A stretch of 64,000 bases of DNA from Xanthobacter autotrophicus (lineage in GTDB: Bacteria; Pseudomonadota; Alphaproteobacteria; Rhizobiales; Xanthobacteraceae), in NCBI RefSeq assembly GCF_005871085.1, contig NZ_VAUP01000009.1, positions 50,039 through 114,038 of the forward strand, written 5' to 3'. Every line of letters starts with the position of its first letter. Within the stretch, counting starts at the first letter, position 1. A program made the translations under genes and the position numbers. Shown piece by piece: positions 18,701 through 26,446 of this stretch. The notes beneath the pieces are model-generated. The model was not told where the DNA came from. It saw nothing but the letters and a program-made list of their open reading frames with translations, and ran no database searches.

Positions 18701-21700
18701 CGGCGACGATTCCATCTGGGGCGACGCCGGCAACGACCGCATCGAGGCGGGCGCGGGCGTCGATCTCGTCAATGGCGGCGCCGGCGACGACATCATCACC
18801 GATTCCGGCGACACCGGCGACTTCCTGAAGGGCGAGGCCGGCGACGACGTGATCGCCAATTCCAACGGCCTCGACATCCTCATGGGCGGCACCGGCAAGG
18901 ATGCCATCTTCGTCGGCGTGGACGACACCGAAGTGTTCGGCGGCGAGGGCGACGATTTCATCCTCGGCGGCGCCGGCGTCGACTTCCTGCTCGGCAATGA
19001 AGGCGACGACTGGATCGAGGCCGGCGCCGGATTCGACACCACGGCGGGCGACAATTCCCAGCTGTTCTTCAACTCGAACATCATCGGCCACGACGTGATG
19101 TTCGCCGGCTCCGACGAGCATGACTTCGACGCCGAATCCGGCGACGACATCATGGTCCAGGGCGAGAGCGTCATGCGTAACGAGGGCATGTTCGGCTTCG
19201 ACTGGGCCTCGTTCCAGGGTGCGAACATCAACGGCTATGCCGACATGCGCATCCAGATCTTCACCACCGAGCAGCAGGACATCCTGCGCAACCGCTTCGA
19301 CAAGGTGGAAGCCCTTTCCGGCTGGAACAACGACGACACCCTCATCGGCGACGACCGCACCGCGACGCCGCCGGTGCCCGGCGCACCCGTGACCGCGGTC
19401 AACGAGGGCGTCTTCTTCAACGACGAGCTGACCCAGGCGGGCGTCAACCGCATCGACGGCCTGCGCCAGTTGCTTGGCCCACTGGTGGCGGCCGCTCCCG
19501 TGGGCGCAAGCGCCGCCGAGCTGGAAGCCATCATCGCGTTTACCGGCGGCAACATCCTGCTGGGCGGCGGCGGCTCGGACCTGCTGGAAGGCAATGGCGG
19601 CAACGACGTGCTGGACGGCGACGCCTGGCTCAACGTGCGCATCCGCATCACCGCGCCCGGCGCCGCCAACACCGCCGCCGACGAGATTGCCACCATCGAC
19701 AGCCTTTCCCACGTCTTCCCGACGAACTTCGCCAACGCGGACTGGGCCGGCAAGTCGGTGTTCGAGCTGATGGTGGATCGCAAGATCTCGCCCTCGCAGC
19801 TCCATATCGTGCGCGAGGTGCTCACCGACACCACACCCGGTGCCGTGGACACCGCGGTCTTCTGGGACCTCCAGGAGAACTACACCCTGACGCCGAATGC
19901 GGACGGCACGGTCACGGTCACCCATGTGACGGTCACGCCCGGGGTCATCGACCCGAGGACCGGCCGCGCCCGCGTCTCCGACGACACCGACCGGCTGAGC
20001 AACATGGAGCTGATCCAGTTCGCCGACGGAACGGTGACGGTGGCCGACCTCTTCCCCGATCCCAATAGCCCCGTGGCTGGCGCGCCTGCCATCAGCGACC
20101 TCACCCCCACCGAGGGGCAAGCGCTGACGGTGAACGTGGCCGGCATCACCGATGCCAATGGACTGGGGCCGCTCGCCTATCAATGGCAGGTCTCCACCGA
20201 TGCCGGCGCCACCTGGACCAACATCCCCGCCGGCCAGGGCGGCACCGCGGCGGCGTTCACGCCGGCCCAGGCCCAGGTGGGCGCGCTGCTACGCGTCGCC
20301 GTCTCCTTCACCGACGGCGACGGCTACAGCGAGAGCGTCACGTCCGCCCCGACCGGGGTGGTGGGCGACCTGTTCGTTGGCGCGAATGGCACCAACAACA
20401 CCTTCGCCGGGACCGCCGGTGACGACATCGCCACCGGCGGCAACCCCGGCGGGTTCCTCGGCCTGGTAGGCGGCAACGATACGCTGAACGGCGGCGTGGG
20501 CGACGATGTGCTCGACGGCCTTGGCGGCGGCGATACGCTCAACGGTGGCGCCGGGAACGATACGCTGCGCGGCGGCAATGGAACCGACACCGCCGCCTAC
20601 GCCGGCAGCGCGCGCAACTTCACCTTCGCCCAGTCGGGCGCCGACATCGTGGTCACCGACCTCACCGGGGCGGAGGGCACGGACACGCTGACCGCGATTG
20701 AGCAGATGCGCTTCGCCGGCACGGACTACACCGTGGTCACCAGCGCCACCAACACCCTCAACGGCGGCACCGGCATCCTGCAAGGCAACCGGGCCGACAT
20801 CCTGCTCGGCTTCGCCGGCGCCGACACACTGAACGGCAACGGCGGCAGCGACATTCTGGTGGGCGGCGCCGGCAACGACACCGCCAACGGCGGCGCCGGC
20901 ACCGACACCATCCTGTGGCGGGTGGGCGACGGACGGGACTTCATGGACGGCGGCGCCGGAACAGACACCGTCCATATCGCCGGCGACAGCACCTCGGAGA
21001 CGTTCCACATCTGGACCGTGGCGGAGGCCACCGCCGCCGGCATTACCGGGCTCGCCGGGACGACCGAGATCGTCATCACCCGCAACGGCACCAACACAGC
21101 CGCCGTCATCGCCGAACTGGACAATGTCGAGGAGATCGTCATCAACGGCCTCGGCGGCGGCGACACCTTTGTGCCGCACGGAAATTTCGGCACCACCTCG
21201 CTCTCCACCAGCACCATCACGCTGGAGGGCGGCGCGGGCGACGACACGGTGGACATCCGGGCCCTCACCTCCGCGCACCGGGTGGTGTTCCGCTCCAACG
21301 GCGGCAGCGACACCGTCATCGGCACGCCGCGGCCGCAGGACGTGTTCGACGGTTCGTCCATCAGCTTCACGGGCTCCCCCGGCACGTCCGGCGGCGGCAG
21401 CACTGGTGGTGCTCCCAATGAAGGAGGCCCCACCGGCGCCTTCGCCCTCACCCCCCCCGACATCGAGGGGTTGAAGAAGCTTATCGCCGGCCTGCTGCCC
21501 TTCCCGGGCGATGACGATGCAGAGAACGGGCTGGGACCGCGCACCATCTCCGGCTCCGGCAACAATGTGGACAATCCGGACTACGGCAAGTCCGACACCC
21601 TGTTCCTCCGCCTCACGCAGGCCCGCTACGGCGACTTGGACACGGCGACCGGCAACCGCGCCCTCAACCCCATCTTCGAAGGGCTCGACCCGCGCACCAT

Positions 21701-24521
21701 CTCCAACCTCATCGGCTCCCAGGAAGCCGGCCTGCCGACCAATGCCGAGGGCGCCAACATCTTCTTCATGGCGTTCGGCCAGTATTTCGACCATGGCCTC
21801 GACTTCATCGCCAAGAACGCGGCCAACGGGAAGATTGCCATCGGCGGGGCCGGCACCGGGGCGCCGGGCTCCGGCAATCCGGCCGACCTCACCCGCGCCG
21901 AAGTGGTGGGCTTCGATGCCGACGGCACGCCGCAGCACGTCAACAAGACCACCGCCTTCGTGGACCAGAACCAGGCCTATGGCTCGCATGGGCTCGTCGG
22001 CCAGTTCCTGCGGCAGGGCGATGGCGAGGGCGGGCTCTCGTCCTATCTCCTGAAGGGCGCGCCGGACCCCTCCAGCCCGACCTTCGCCCTGCTGCCGACC
22101 CTGCGGGAAACGCTCCAGCACCACTGGGACAACAACACCGTCTTCACCGACCCATCCCTGCCCGGCGGCACGTCCTCCTTCCGCGACTTCTTCACGGATT
22201 TCGAGGTCTCGCCAGGGGTCACGGCCGATCTTTTCAATCCGGACGGCAGCTTCAACTCCGACGTGGTGGCGAAGCTCGCGAGCGACTTCATGGGCTCGGG
22301 CCAGGCGCTGCTGCTGGACACAAACCCGTTCATGAACCTGCTCGACAATTATGTGGCGGGCGACGGGCGGACCAACGAGAATTTCGCACTCACCTCGGTG
22401 CACACCATCTGGGCGCGGAACCACAACTTCCATGTGGACCAGTTGAAGGCCGCCGGGTTCGACGGCACCGATCAGGAGCTGTTCGACGCCGCCAAAGTGC
22501 TCAACGAGGCGGAATACCAGCGCGTGGTCTTCACCGAGTTCGCCGACAAGCTGCTGGGTGGCATGCGCGGCGACGGCGACCACGGCCATGGCGGCTACAA
22601 TCCGGACGCCGACCCCGGCATCTCCCACGAGTTCGCCGCGGCCGCCTACCGGTTCGGCCATTCGCTGATCGGCCAGACCCTGACCGTGCTCGACGCCAAC
22701 GGCCAGCCGAGGCAGGTGGCGCTGTTCGACGCCTTCCTCAACCCCACCGACGACGCGAGCGCCTTCACCACCGATCCCACCGGCTATTACACGCCGCAGC
22801 CCGGCTACGAGCAGTTGGGCGTCAACGCCATTATCGGCGGCATCGTCGGCCAGCCGGCGGAGGCGGTGGACTTCAACATCGTCGATGCCGTGCGCAACGA
22901 CCTGGTGCGGCTCAACGCCGACCTGTTCTCCTTCAACCTTGCCCGCGGCCGCGACGTGGGCCTCGGCACCCTGAACCAGGTCCGCATGGACCTCGCCGCC
23001 TCCACCGACCCCTATGTACAGGAGGCGGTGGGCTTTGCCGGCACCATGACGGCCTATGCATCGTGGGAGGATTTCCAGCAGCGCAACGGCCTCTCCGACG
23101 CGGTGATCGCCCAGTTCAAGGCCGCCTATCCCGACCTTGTGCTGGACACGCCGGAGGAGATCGCCGCCTTCGTCGCCGTCAATCCGGACATCACGCTCCT
23201 CGACGGCGACAACGGGGCGAAGATCGTCAAGGGCATCGACCGGGTGGACCTGTGGGTGGGCGCCCTGGCCGAGACCCATGTGAACGGCGGTATGGTGGGC
23301 CAGACTTTCTGGACCATCCTGCACGAGCAGTTCGACCGGCTCCAGGAAGCCGACCGCTTCTACTACAAGGACCGCGTCGAAGCCTTCGACTTCTATGAAG
23401 ACTTCATCGACGGACAGGAGCTCTCGGACATCATCCTGCGCAATACCGGCCTTCAGGGCCTCGCCGAAAGCGCCTTCGACACCGAAACGCCCGAAGACGC
23501 GGACGAGGAGGATGGGACCGGGAACGACGATGAAGACGACGAAGCCGACCCGGGCGACACCGCCGGAAACGATGACGATGACGTCGCCGAGAACGACGAC
23601 GGGGAGAACGATGACACCCCCACGCCCCCGGCGCCGTCCACGCCGCAGACTCCGGCCGCCGCCATCGCGGCCTTCCTGGAACAGCTCTTCGGCGGGCGCG
23701 GCGGCGATGCCCTGGCAGGCCTCATGGAGAAGATCACCGCCTTCCTCGACCGCTTCGGCGACGATCGCGGCCCGCGCCATGCGGACGACGACACGCCGGA
23801 CACGACGCACGTTGCCGGCACCGGCGGAACCGGCGGAACCGAAGACGCCAGCGACGCGCCATCCGGCGGACGGCTCGACGGAAACGGGCACCACCGCAGC
23901 CGGTTCGACCGGAGGGAGGACACCCGCAATGATGACGACGATGGCCTTCCCAGCCTCGCCGCCACCAGTGCGCCGGACGCCTCGGACGCCGGGCAGGGAC
24001 CGCGCAGCATGCCGGCCCACCATACGCTGGACCAGTCCAACGCCACCGCCGACCTCACGGTTACGCTCGACCAGCGGGGCGATGGCGGCCACGGCCATCA
24101 CGGCCATCACGGCTGGGGCGGATGGGGCGGCCGGGAGGGCCAGAACGTGGCCACCGGTTCCGGCGACGACACCATCGTCGCGGGCCGCCGCGCCAATGTA
24201 ATGGACGGTGGCGAGGGCGACGATGTCTTCGTCTTCCGCTCGGCGCGGGCGGCGGATGGCGACACCATCCTGGGCTTCGAGCCCGGCGACCGCATCGACC
24301 TCTCCGCCATCGACGCGAACCGCGGCATGACGGGCGACCAGGCATTCACGCTGGTCAACGGCCCGCTCAGCGGACCGGCGCAGGTGGCCGTCACGGTCGA
24401 GACCACCGAGGCGGGGGAGGTCACCGTCATCGCGGGTTCGGTGGACAACGATGCCACCGCCGACTTCCGCATCGAGATCGCGGGGCGGCATGAGGTGAAG
24501 CCGGAACACCTCGTGCTGTGA
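15702..24521 (+). CDS. Giant secreted RTX protein with two animal-type haem peroxidase domains
   Basis: This 2939-residue type I secretion substrate starts at ATG 15702, with GGAGGG at 15692-15697. Peroxidase domain 1 (about 215-960) has the distal site GQFFDHGLD with Gln241, Asp244 and His245, catalytic Arg517 with Glu520, proximal His648 and NIARGRD from Asn727. RTX repeats follow (about 985-1120 and 1285-1310), then an Ig-like domain (about 1458-1550) and more RTX repeats (about 1557-1760). Domain 2 (about 1960-2590) repeats every key residue: Asp2030/His2031, Arg2223/Glu2226, His2320 and Asn2412. An acidic linker, a Gly/His-rich stretch and a C-terminal serralysin M10_C-like module with the secretion signal complete it. 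There is no N-terminal signal peptide, as expected for this route. Extracellular hydrogen-peroxide-dependent oxidation, possibly of halides, is inferred. Confidence 0.92.
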   Translation: MVQLVRNDLEFILQQIKISEAHAAGIPLTDIRLDANGNVIADPAWYLSPAFDPNAPRAIPDPKTPFGLRTVDGTYNNIIDGRETWGAADQPMPRMLDPNFINDADGDQMNLGPGGTVTNTDYGAAGNVADADPRLISNLVADMSFNNPAAIVAALTFAGSTTIYGAGGDLEQVRDGHAALMAVLSDPGADQASKDAAQATFDALLAAKGLEHENGSLVIPNVAPDEGLSAPFSSWMTFFGQFFDHGLDLISKGGNGTIFVPLAADDPLVTHGPDGIAGSGDEVSPQNAFMVLTRSTPVAGPGADGVMGTADDTTHEAVNTTTPFVDQNQTYTSHPSHQVFLREYATGPDGKTVATGRLLNGADGGLPTWGDVKAQAREMLGIALTDGDVVNLPLLRTDAYGRFIPNADGYAQVIVGLGTDGVPNTADDVVVSGTADAPVNTFTAGAIRTGHAFLDDIAHAASPINSQTGALKSEDADGVVNGDLDGNGVIDGAEVALQSGAYDGELLNLHYITGDGRGNENIGLTAVHHVFHSEHNRQVDAQKLTILNSGDTAFINEWLAGDISGLPAGFAEMTKLEQLDYANTLSWDGERLFQAARFATEMQYQHLVFEEFARKIQPAIDPFVFNSVTDINPAIFAEFAHTVYRFGHSMLTENIAMVDGNGQVTEMGLIEAFLNPTAFAGLGTADEATAALIHGMSMQQGNEIDEFVTGALRNNLLGLPLDLAAINIARGRDTGVPTLNDARAQLYAATGSSFLTPYENWVEFAANLKNPLSVVNFIAAYGTHASITAATTSEDKRAAAWDLVFGVAGETAAERAERIAWLNGPAAETGVNAIDLWIGGLAEKEMPFGGMLGSTFNAVFEAQLENLQDGDRFYYLTRTQGLNFLNALEQNSFSKVILANTDLADPGPDGIRGTPDDIVARHLGIDVFARYDHYLEVNVAMQLEPDPTGNDPVLEGMGLGKVQRDNPATPGLDTNYLRFTGGEHVNFGGTNGDDIIIADFGDDSIWGDAGNDRIEAGAGVDLVNGGAGDDIITDSGDTGDFLKGEAGDDVIANSNGLDILMGGTGKDAIFVGVDDTEVFGGEGDDFILGGAGVDFLLGNEGDDWIEAGAGFDTTAGDNSQLFFNSNIIGHDVMFAGSDEHDFDAESGDDIMVQGESVMRNEGMFGFDWASFQGANINGYADMRIQIFTTEQQDILRNRFDKVEALSGWNNDDTLIGDDRTATPPVPGAPVTAVNEGVFFNDELTQAGVNRIDGLRQLLGPLVAAAPVGASAAELEAIIAFTGGNILLGGGGSDLLEGNGGNDVLDGDAWLNVRIRITAPGAANTAADEIATIDSLSHVFPTNFANADWAGKSVFELMVDRKISPSQLHIVREVLTDTTPGAVDTAVFWDLQENYTLTPNADGTVTVTHVTVTPGVIDPRTGRARVSDDTDRLSNMELIQFADGTVTVADLFPDPNSPVAGAPAISDLTPTEGQALTVNVAGITDANGLGPLAYQWQVSTDAGATWTNIPAGQGGTAAAFTPAQAQVGALLRVAVSFTDGDGYSESVTSAPTGVVGDLFVGANGTNNTFAGTAGDDIATGGNPGGFLGLVGGNDTLNGGVGDDVLDGLGGGDTLNGGAGNDTLRGGNGTDTAAYAGSARNFTFAQSGADIVVTDLTGAEGTDTLTAIEQMRFAGTDYTVVTSATNTLNGGTGILQGNRADILLGFAGADTLNGNGGSDILVGGAGNDTANGGAGTDTILWRVGDGRDFMDGGAGTDTVHIAGDSTSETFHIWTVAEATAAGITGLAGTTEIVITRNGTNTAAVIAELDNVEEIVINGLGGGDTFVPHGNFGTTSLSTSTITLEGGAGDDTVDIRALTSAHRVVFRSNGGSDTVIGTPRPQDVFDGSSISFTGSPGTSGGGSTGGAPNEGGPTGAFALTPPDIEGLKKLIAGLLPFPGDDDAENGLGPRTISGSGNNVDNPDYGKSDTLFLRLTQARYGDLDTATGNRALNPIFEGLDPRTISNLIGSQEAGLPTNAEGANIFFMAFGQYFDHGLDFIAKNAANGKIAIGGAGTGAPGSGNPADLTRAEVVGFDADGTPQHVNKTTAFVDQNQAYGSHGLVGQFLRQGDGEGGLSSYLLKGAPDPSSPTFALLPTLRETLQHHWDNNTVFTDPSLPGGTSSFRDFFTDFEVSPGVTADLFNPDGSFNSDVVAKLASDFMGSGQALLLDTNPFMNLLDNYVAGDGRTNENFALTSVHTIWARNHNFHVDQLKAAGFDGTDQELFDAAKVLNEAEYQRVVFTEFADKLLGGMRGDGDHGHGGYNPDADPGISHEFAAAAYRFGHSLIGQTLTVLDANGQPRQVALFDAFLNPTDDASAFTTDPTGYYTPQPGYEQLGVNAIIGGIVGQPAEAVDFNIVDAVRNDLVRLNADLFSFNLARGRDVGLGTLNQVRMDLAASTDPYVQEAVGFAGTMTAYASWEDFQQRNGLSDAVIAQFKAAYPDLVLDTPEEIAAFVAVNPDITLLDGDNGAKIVKGIDRVDLWVGALAETHVNGGMVGQTFWTILHEQFDRLQEADRFYYKDRVEAFDFYEDFIDGQELSDIILRNTGLQGLAESAFDTETPEDADEEDGTGNDDEDDEADPGDTAGNDDDDVAENDDGENDDTPTPPAPSTPQTPAAAIAAFLEQLFGGRGGDALAGLMEKITAFLDRFGDDRGPRHADDDTPDTTHVAGTGGTGGTEDASDAPSGGRLDGNGHHRSRFDRREDTRNDDDDGLPSLAATSAPDASDAGQGPRSMPAHHTLDQSNATADLTVTLDQRGDGGHGHHGHHGWGGWGGREGQNVATGSGDDTIVAGRRANVMDGGEGDDVFVFRSARAADGDTILGFEPGDRIDLSAIDANRGMTGDQAFTLVNGPLSGPAQVAVTVETTEAGEVTVIAGSVDNDATADFRIEIAGRHEVKPEHLVL
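18655..19040 (+). repeat. RTX nonapeptide repeat block 1 (coding)
   Basis: Tandem GGxGxD-type units (for example GDAGND, GGAGDD, GEAGDD, GGEGDD, GGAGVD) lie at about residues 985-1113 of the peroxidase. They form a calcium-binding beta roll that folds only after export into calcium-rich medium. Coding DNA is correspondingly repetitive in GGC/GAC codons. Confidence 0.85.
20370..20960 (+). repeat. RTX nonapeptide repeat block 2 (coding)
   Basis: A second cluster of calcium-binding repeats (GGVGDD, GGAGND, GGNGTD, GNGGSD, GGAGND, GGAGTD) covers about residues 1557-1753 of the peroxidase, interrupted by a non-repeat module at about 1635-1680. It sits between the Ig-like domain and the second peroxidase domain. 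Confidence 0.8.
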
Positions 24522-24529
24522 TCGTTCCG

Positions 24530-24557
24530 GGCGGGGGCGCCCCAGCCCCCGCCTTTT
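24530..24557 (+). terminator. Rho-independent terminator/attenuator after the peroxidase gene
   Basis: GGCGGGGGC (24530-24538) pairs perfectly with GCCCCCGCC (24545-24553) around a 6-base loop and is followed by TTTT. It begins eight bases after the peroxidase stop and 58 bases before the exporter ATG. If partial, it would set a high substrate-to-exporter ratio. Confidence 0.7.
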
Positions 24558-24615
24558 CCACGCGTTCCCCCAATTCCCCGCGTCCCCTCACCGGGGTTCA
24601 TCAGGGTGGCCCACC

Positions 24616-26403
24616 ATGGCGACCTCTTCCAACGCATCCGCCAGATCCCGCACGGCCCGAGAGAACGACCTGAAAAAGCTGACGGCCGGCTTCCGCAGCA
24701 TGGCCGTATTCCTGTTCATCGTCTCCGGCGTCATCAACATCCTGGCGCTCACCGGCTCGTTCTACATGATGCAGGTCTACGACCGCGCCCTCACCTCCGG
24801 CAGCATCCCGACCCTCATCGCGCTCTCGGTGCTGGCGCTCGGGCTTTATGTGTTCCAGGGCGCCTTCGACCTCATCCGCTCGCAGGTGCTGGTGCGGGTG
24901 GGGGCGCGCTTCGACAGGTCGGTGGCGCCCATCGCCCACAAGGTGGTGGTGGACATGCCGCGCCTCGGCTTCTCCACCACCGAGGCCATCGAGCGCGGCC
25001 GCGACGTGGACACGGTGCGCAACTTCCTCGGCAGCACCGGGCCCGGCGCCCTGTTCGACCTGCCGTGGGTGCCCATCTACGTGGCCTTCGTCTACATCCT
25101 GCACCCCTGGCTCGGCGCGCTGGTGCTGGGCGGCGCCGTGGTGCTCACCGTTCTGGCGCTGGCGAGCGAACTGGTGTCGCGCCGCCACGCGGTGGCCACG
25201 CGAAAGGCGGCGCTGGTGCGCAACACCATCGCCGATTCCAACGCCCGCAACGCCGAGGTGCTCAAGGCCATGGGCTTCGCGAGCGACGCCGTGGAGCGCT
25301 TCCGCATCGCCAACATGGAGCACCTCGCCCTGCAGACGCGGTCCAACGACCTCACCGGCGCGTTCGGCGCGGTGTCGCGGGTGCTGCGCATGGTGCTGCA
25401 ATCGGCAACGCTGGGCCTCGGCGCCTATCTCACCATCCATGGCGACATGTCGGCGGGCGGCATCATCGCCGCGTCGGTCGCCGGCGGCCGGGCGCTGGCG
25501 CCGGTGGACCTCGCCATCGGCAACTGGCGCGGCTTCGTAGGCGCGCGGCAGGCCTTCGGGCGCCTCAAGGAGACCATCGTCGCCCTCGGCAGGCTGCCCG
25601 AGCGAATGGAGCTGCCCGCCCCATGCGCCTCCCTGAAGGTGGAGAAGATCACGGTGGCCGCGCCGTGCAACGGACAGGTGCTGCTCAGCGAGGTCGCCTT
25701 CGAGATCCGGGCCGGGCAAGCGGCCGGCATCATCGGGCCGAGCGCGGGGGGCAAGACCACGCTGGTGCGCGCCCTCACCGGCATCTGGCCATGCCTGCGC
25801 GGGGCCGTGCGCCTCGACGATGCGGAGATCGGCCAATGGACCGAGGAAGCCATCGGCCGGCATCTGGGATACCTGCCGCAGAATGTCTGCCTGCTGGACG
25901 CCACCGTGGCGCAGAACATCTCGCGCCTCGCCAGCGTCCGCGACGATGCGGCGGTGGTGGAGGCGGCCAAGGCCGCCGGGGTCCACGAGATGATCCTGCG
26001 CCTGCCCGAGGGCTACCAGACCCCCCTCGGCTCGGAGGGCGCGGCGCTCTCGGCGGGCCAGCGCCAGCGCATCGGCCTTGCCCGCGCGCTCTATGGCAAC
26101 CCTTTCCTGGTGGTGCTGGACGAACCCAACGCCAATCTCGATTCCGACGGCGAGACGGCGCTGCGGGACGCCATCACCGCGATCCGCGCGCGCGGCGGCA
26201 TCTGCGTGGTGGTGGCCCACCGGCCAAGCGCGCTGGCGGCGGTGGATCTCGTCGGACTGGTTCAGAACGGGCGCCTCGCGGCCTTCGGTCCGAAGGAGGA
26301 GGTGTTGCGGCTGGAGGCGGTGGACGGCCGGCAGGCCGACAGGCCACGGGCCGCCCCGGCGCAGGACGGCGCCCAGACACCCCTCCAGGCCATCGGAGCG
26401 TGA
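24616..26403 (+). CDS. Type I secretion ABC transporter, PrtD/LapB-like
   Basis: This 595-residue inner-membrane exporter energises secretion of the RTX peroxidase. The N-terminal membrane domain (about 25-310) has the usual six helices without a peptidase C39 domain, typical of PrtD transporters. The ATPase domain has Walker A GPSAGGKT (374-381, with Ala-Gly in place of the usual Gly-Ser), LGYLPQNVCL as Q-loop, signature LSAGQRQRIGLARAL, Walker B FLVVLDEPNANLD and H-loop VVAHRPS. The signature is LSAGQ rather than LSGGQ, a common variant in this subfamily. The start follows AGGGTGG. It forms an operon with the genes at 26447 and 28166. The outer-membrane TolC-like partner is not encoded here. 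Confidence 0.93.
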   Translation: MATSSNASARSRTARENDLKKLTAGFRSMAVFLFIVSGVINILALTGSFYMMQVYDRALTSGSIPTLIALSVLALGLYVFQGAFDLIRSQVLVRVGARFDRSVAPIAHKVVVDMPRLGFSTTEAIERGRDVDTVRNFLGSTGPGALFDLPWVPIYVAFVYILHPWLGALVLGGAVVLTVLALASELVSRRHAVATRKAALVRNTIADSNARNAEVLKAMGFASDAVERFRIANMEHLALQTRSNDLTGAFGAVSRVLRMVLQSATLGLGAYLTIHGDMSAGGIIAASVAGGRALAPVDLAIGNWRGFVGARQAFGRLKETIVALGRLPERMELPAPCASLKVEKITVAAPCNGQVLLSEVAFEIRAGQAAGIIGPSAGGKTTLVRALTGIWPCLRGAVRLDDAEIGQWTEEAIGRHLGYLPQNVCLLDATVAQNISRLASVRDDAAVVEAAKAAGVHEMILRLPEGYQTPLGSEGAALSAGQRQRIGLARALYGNPFLVVLDEPNANLDSDGETALRDAITAIRARGGICVVVAHRPSALAAVDLVGLVQNGRLAAFGPKEEVLRLEAVDGRQADRPRAAPAQDGAQTPLQAIGA

Positions 26404-26442
26404 ATTCGGGAGCGTGAATTCGGGAACATGAGTTCGGGAGCG
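26401..26442 (+). repeat. Three tandem copies of a 14-bp unit
   Basis: The units TGAATTCGGGAGCG, TGAATTCGGGAACA and TGAGTTCGGGAGCG run head to tail. The first contains the ABC transporter stop codon and the last ends four bases before the next ATG at 26447. Each carries a purine-rich GGGAGCG or GGGAACA segment that could act as a ribosome site. Confidence 0.8.
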
Positions 26443-26446
26443 TGCC

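Noticed and set aside
15684..24509. Two very long antisense open frames (about 1499 and 1406 codons) opposite the peroxidase gene
   Set aside because: They are mirror frames produced by GC-rich codon bias. They lack ribosome sites and known domains and exactly shadow the plus-strand gene, which has clear peroxidase and RTX motifs.
15702..24521. Haemolysin or adhesin identity for the RTX protein
   Set aside because: RTX repeats alone would allow it, but two complete haem peroxidase domains define the protein; no acylation site region or acyltransferase gene is present.
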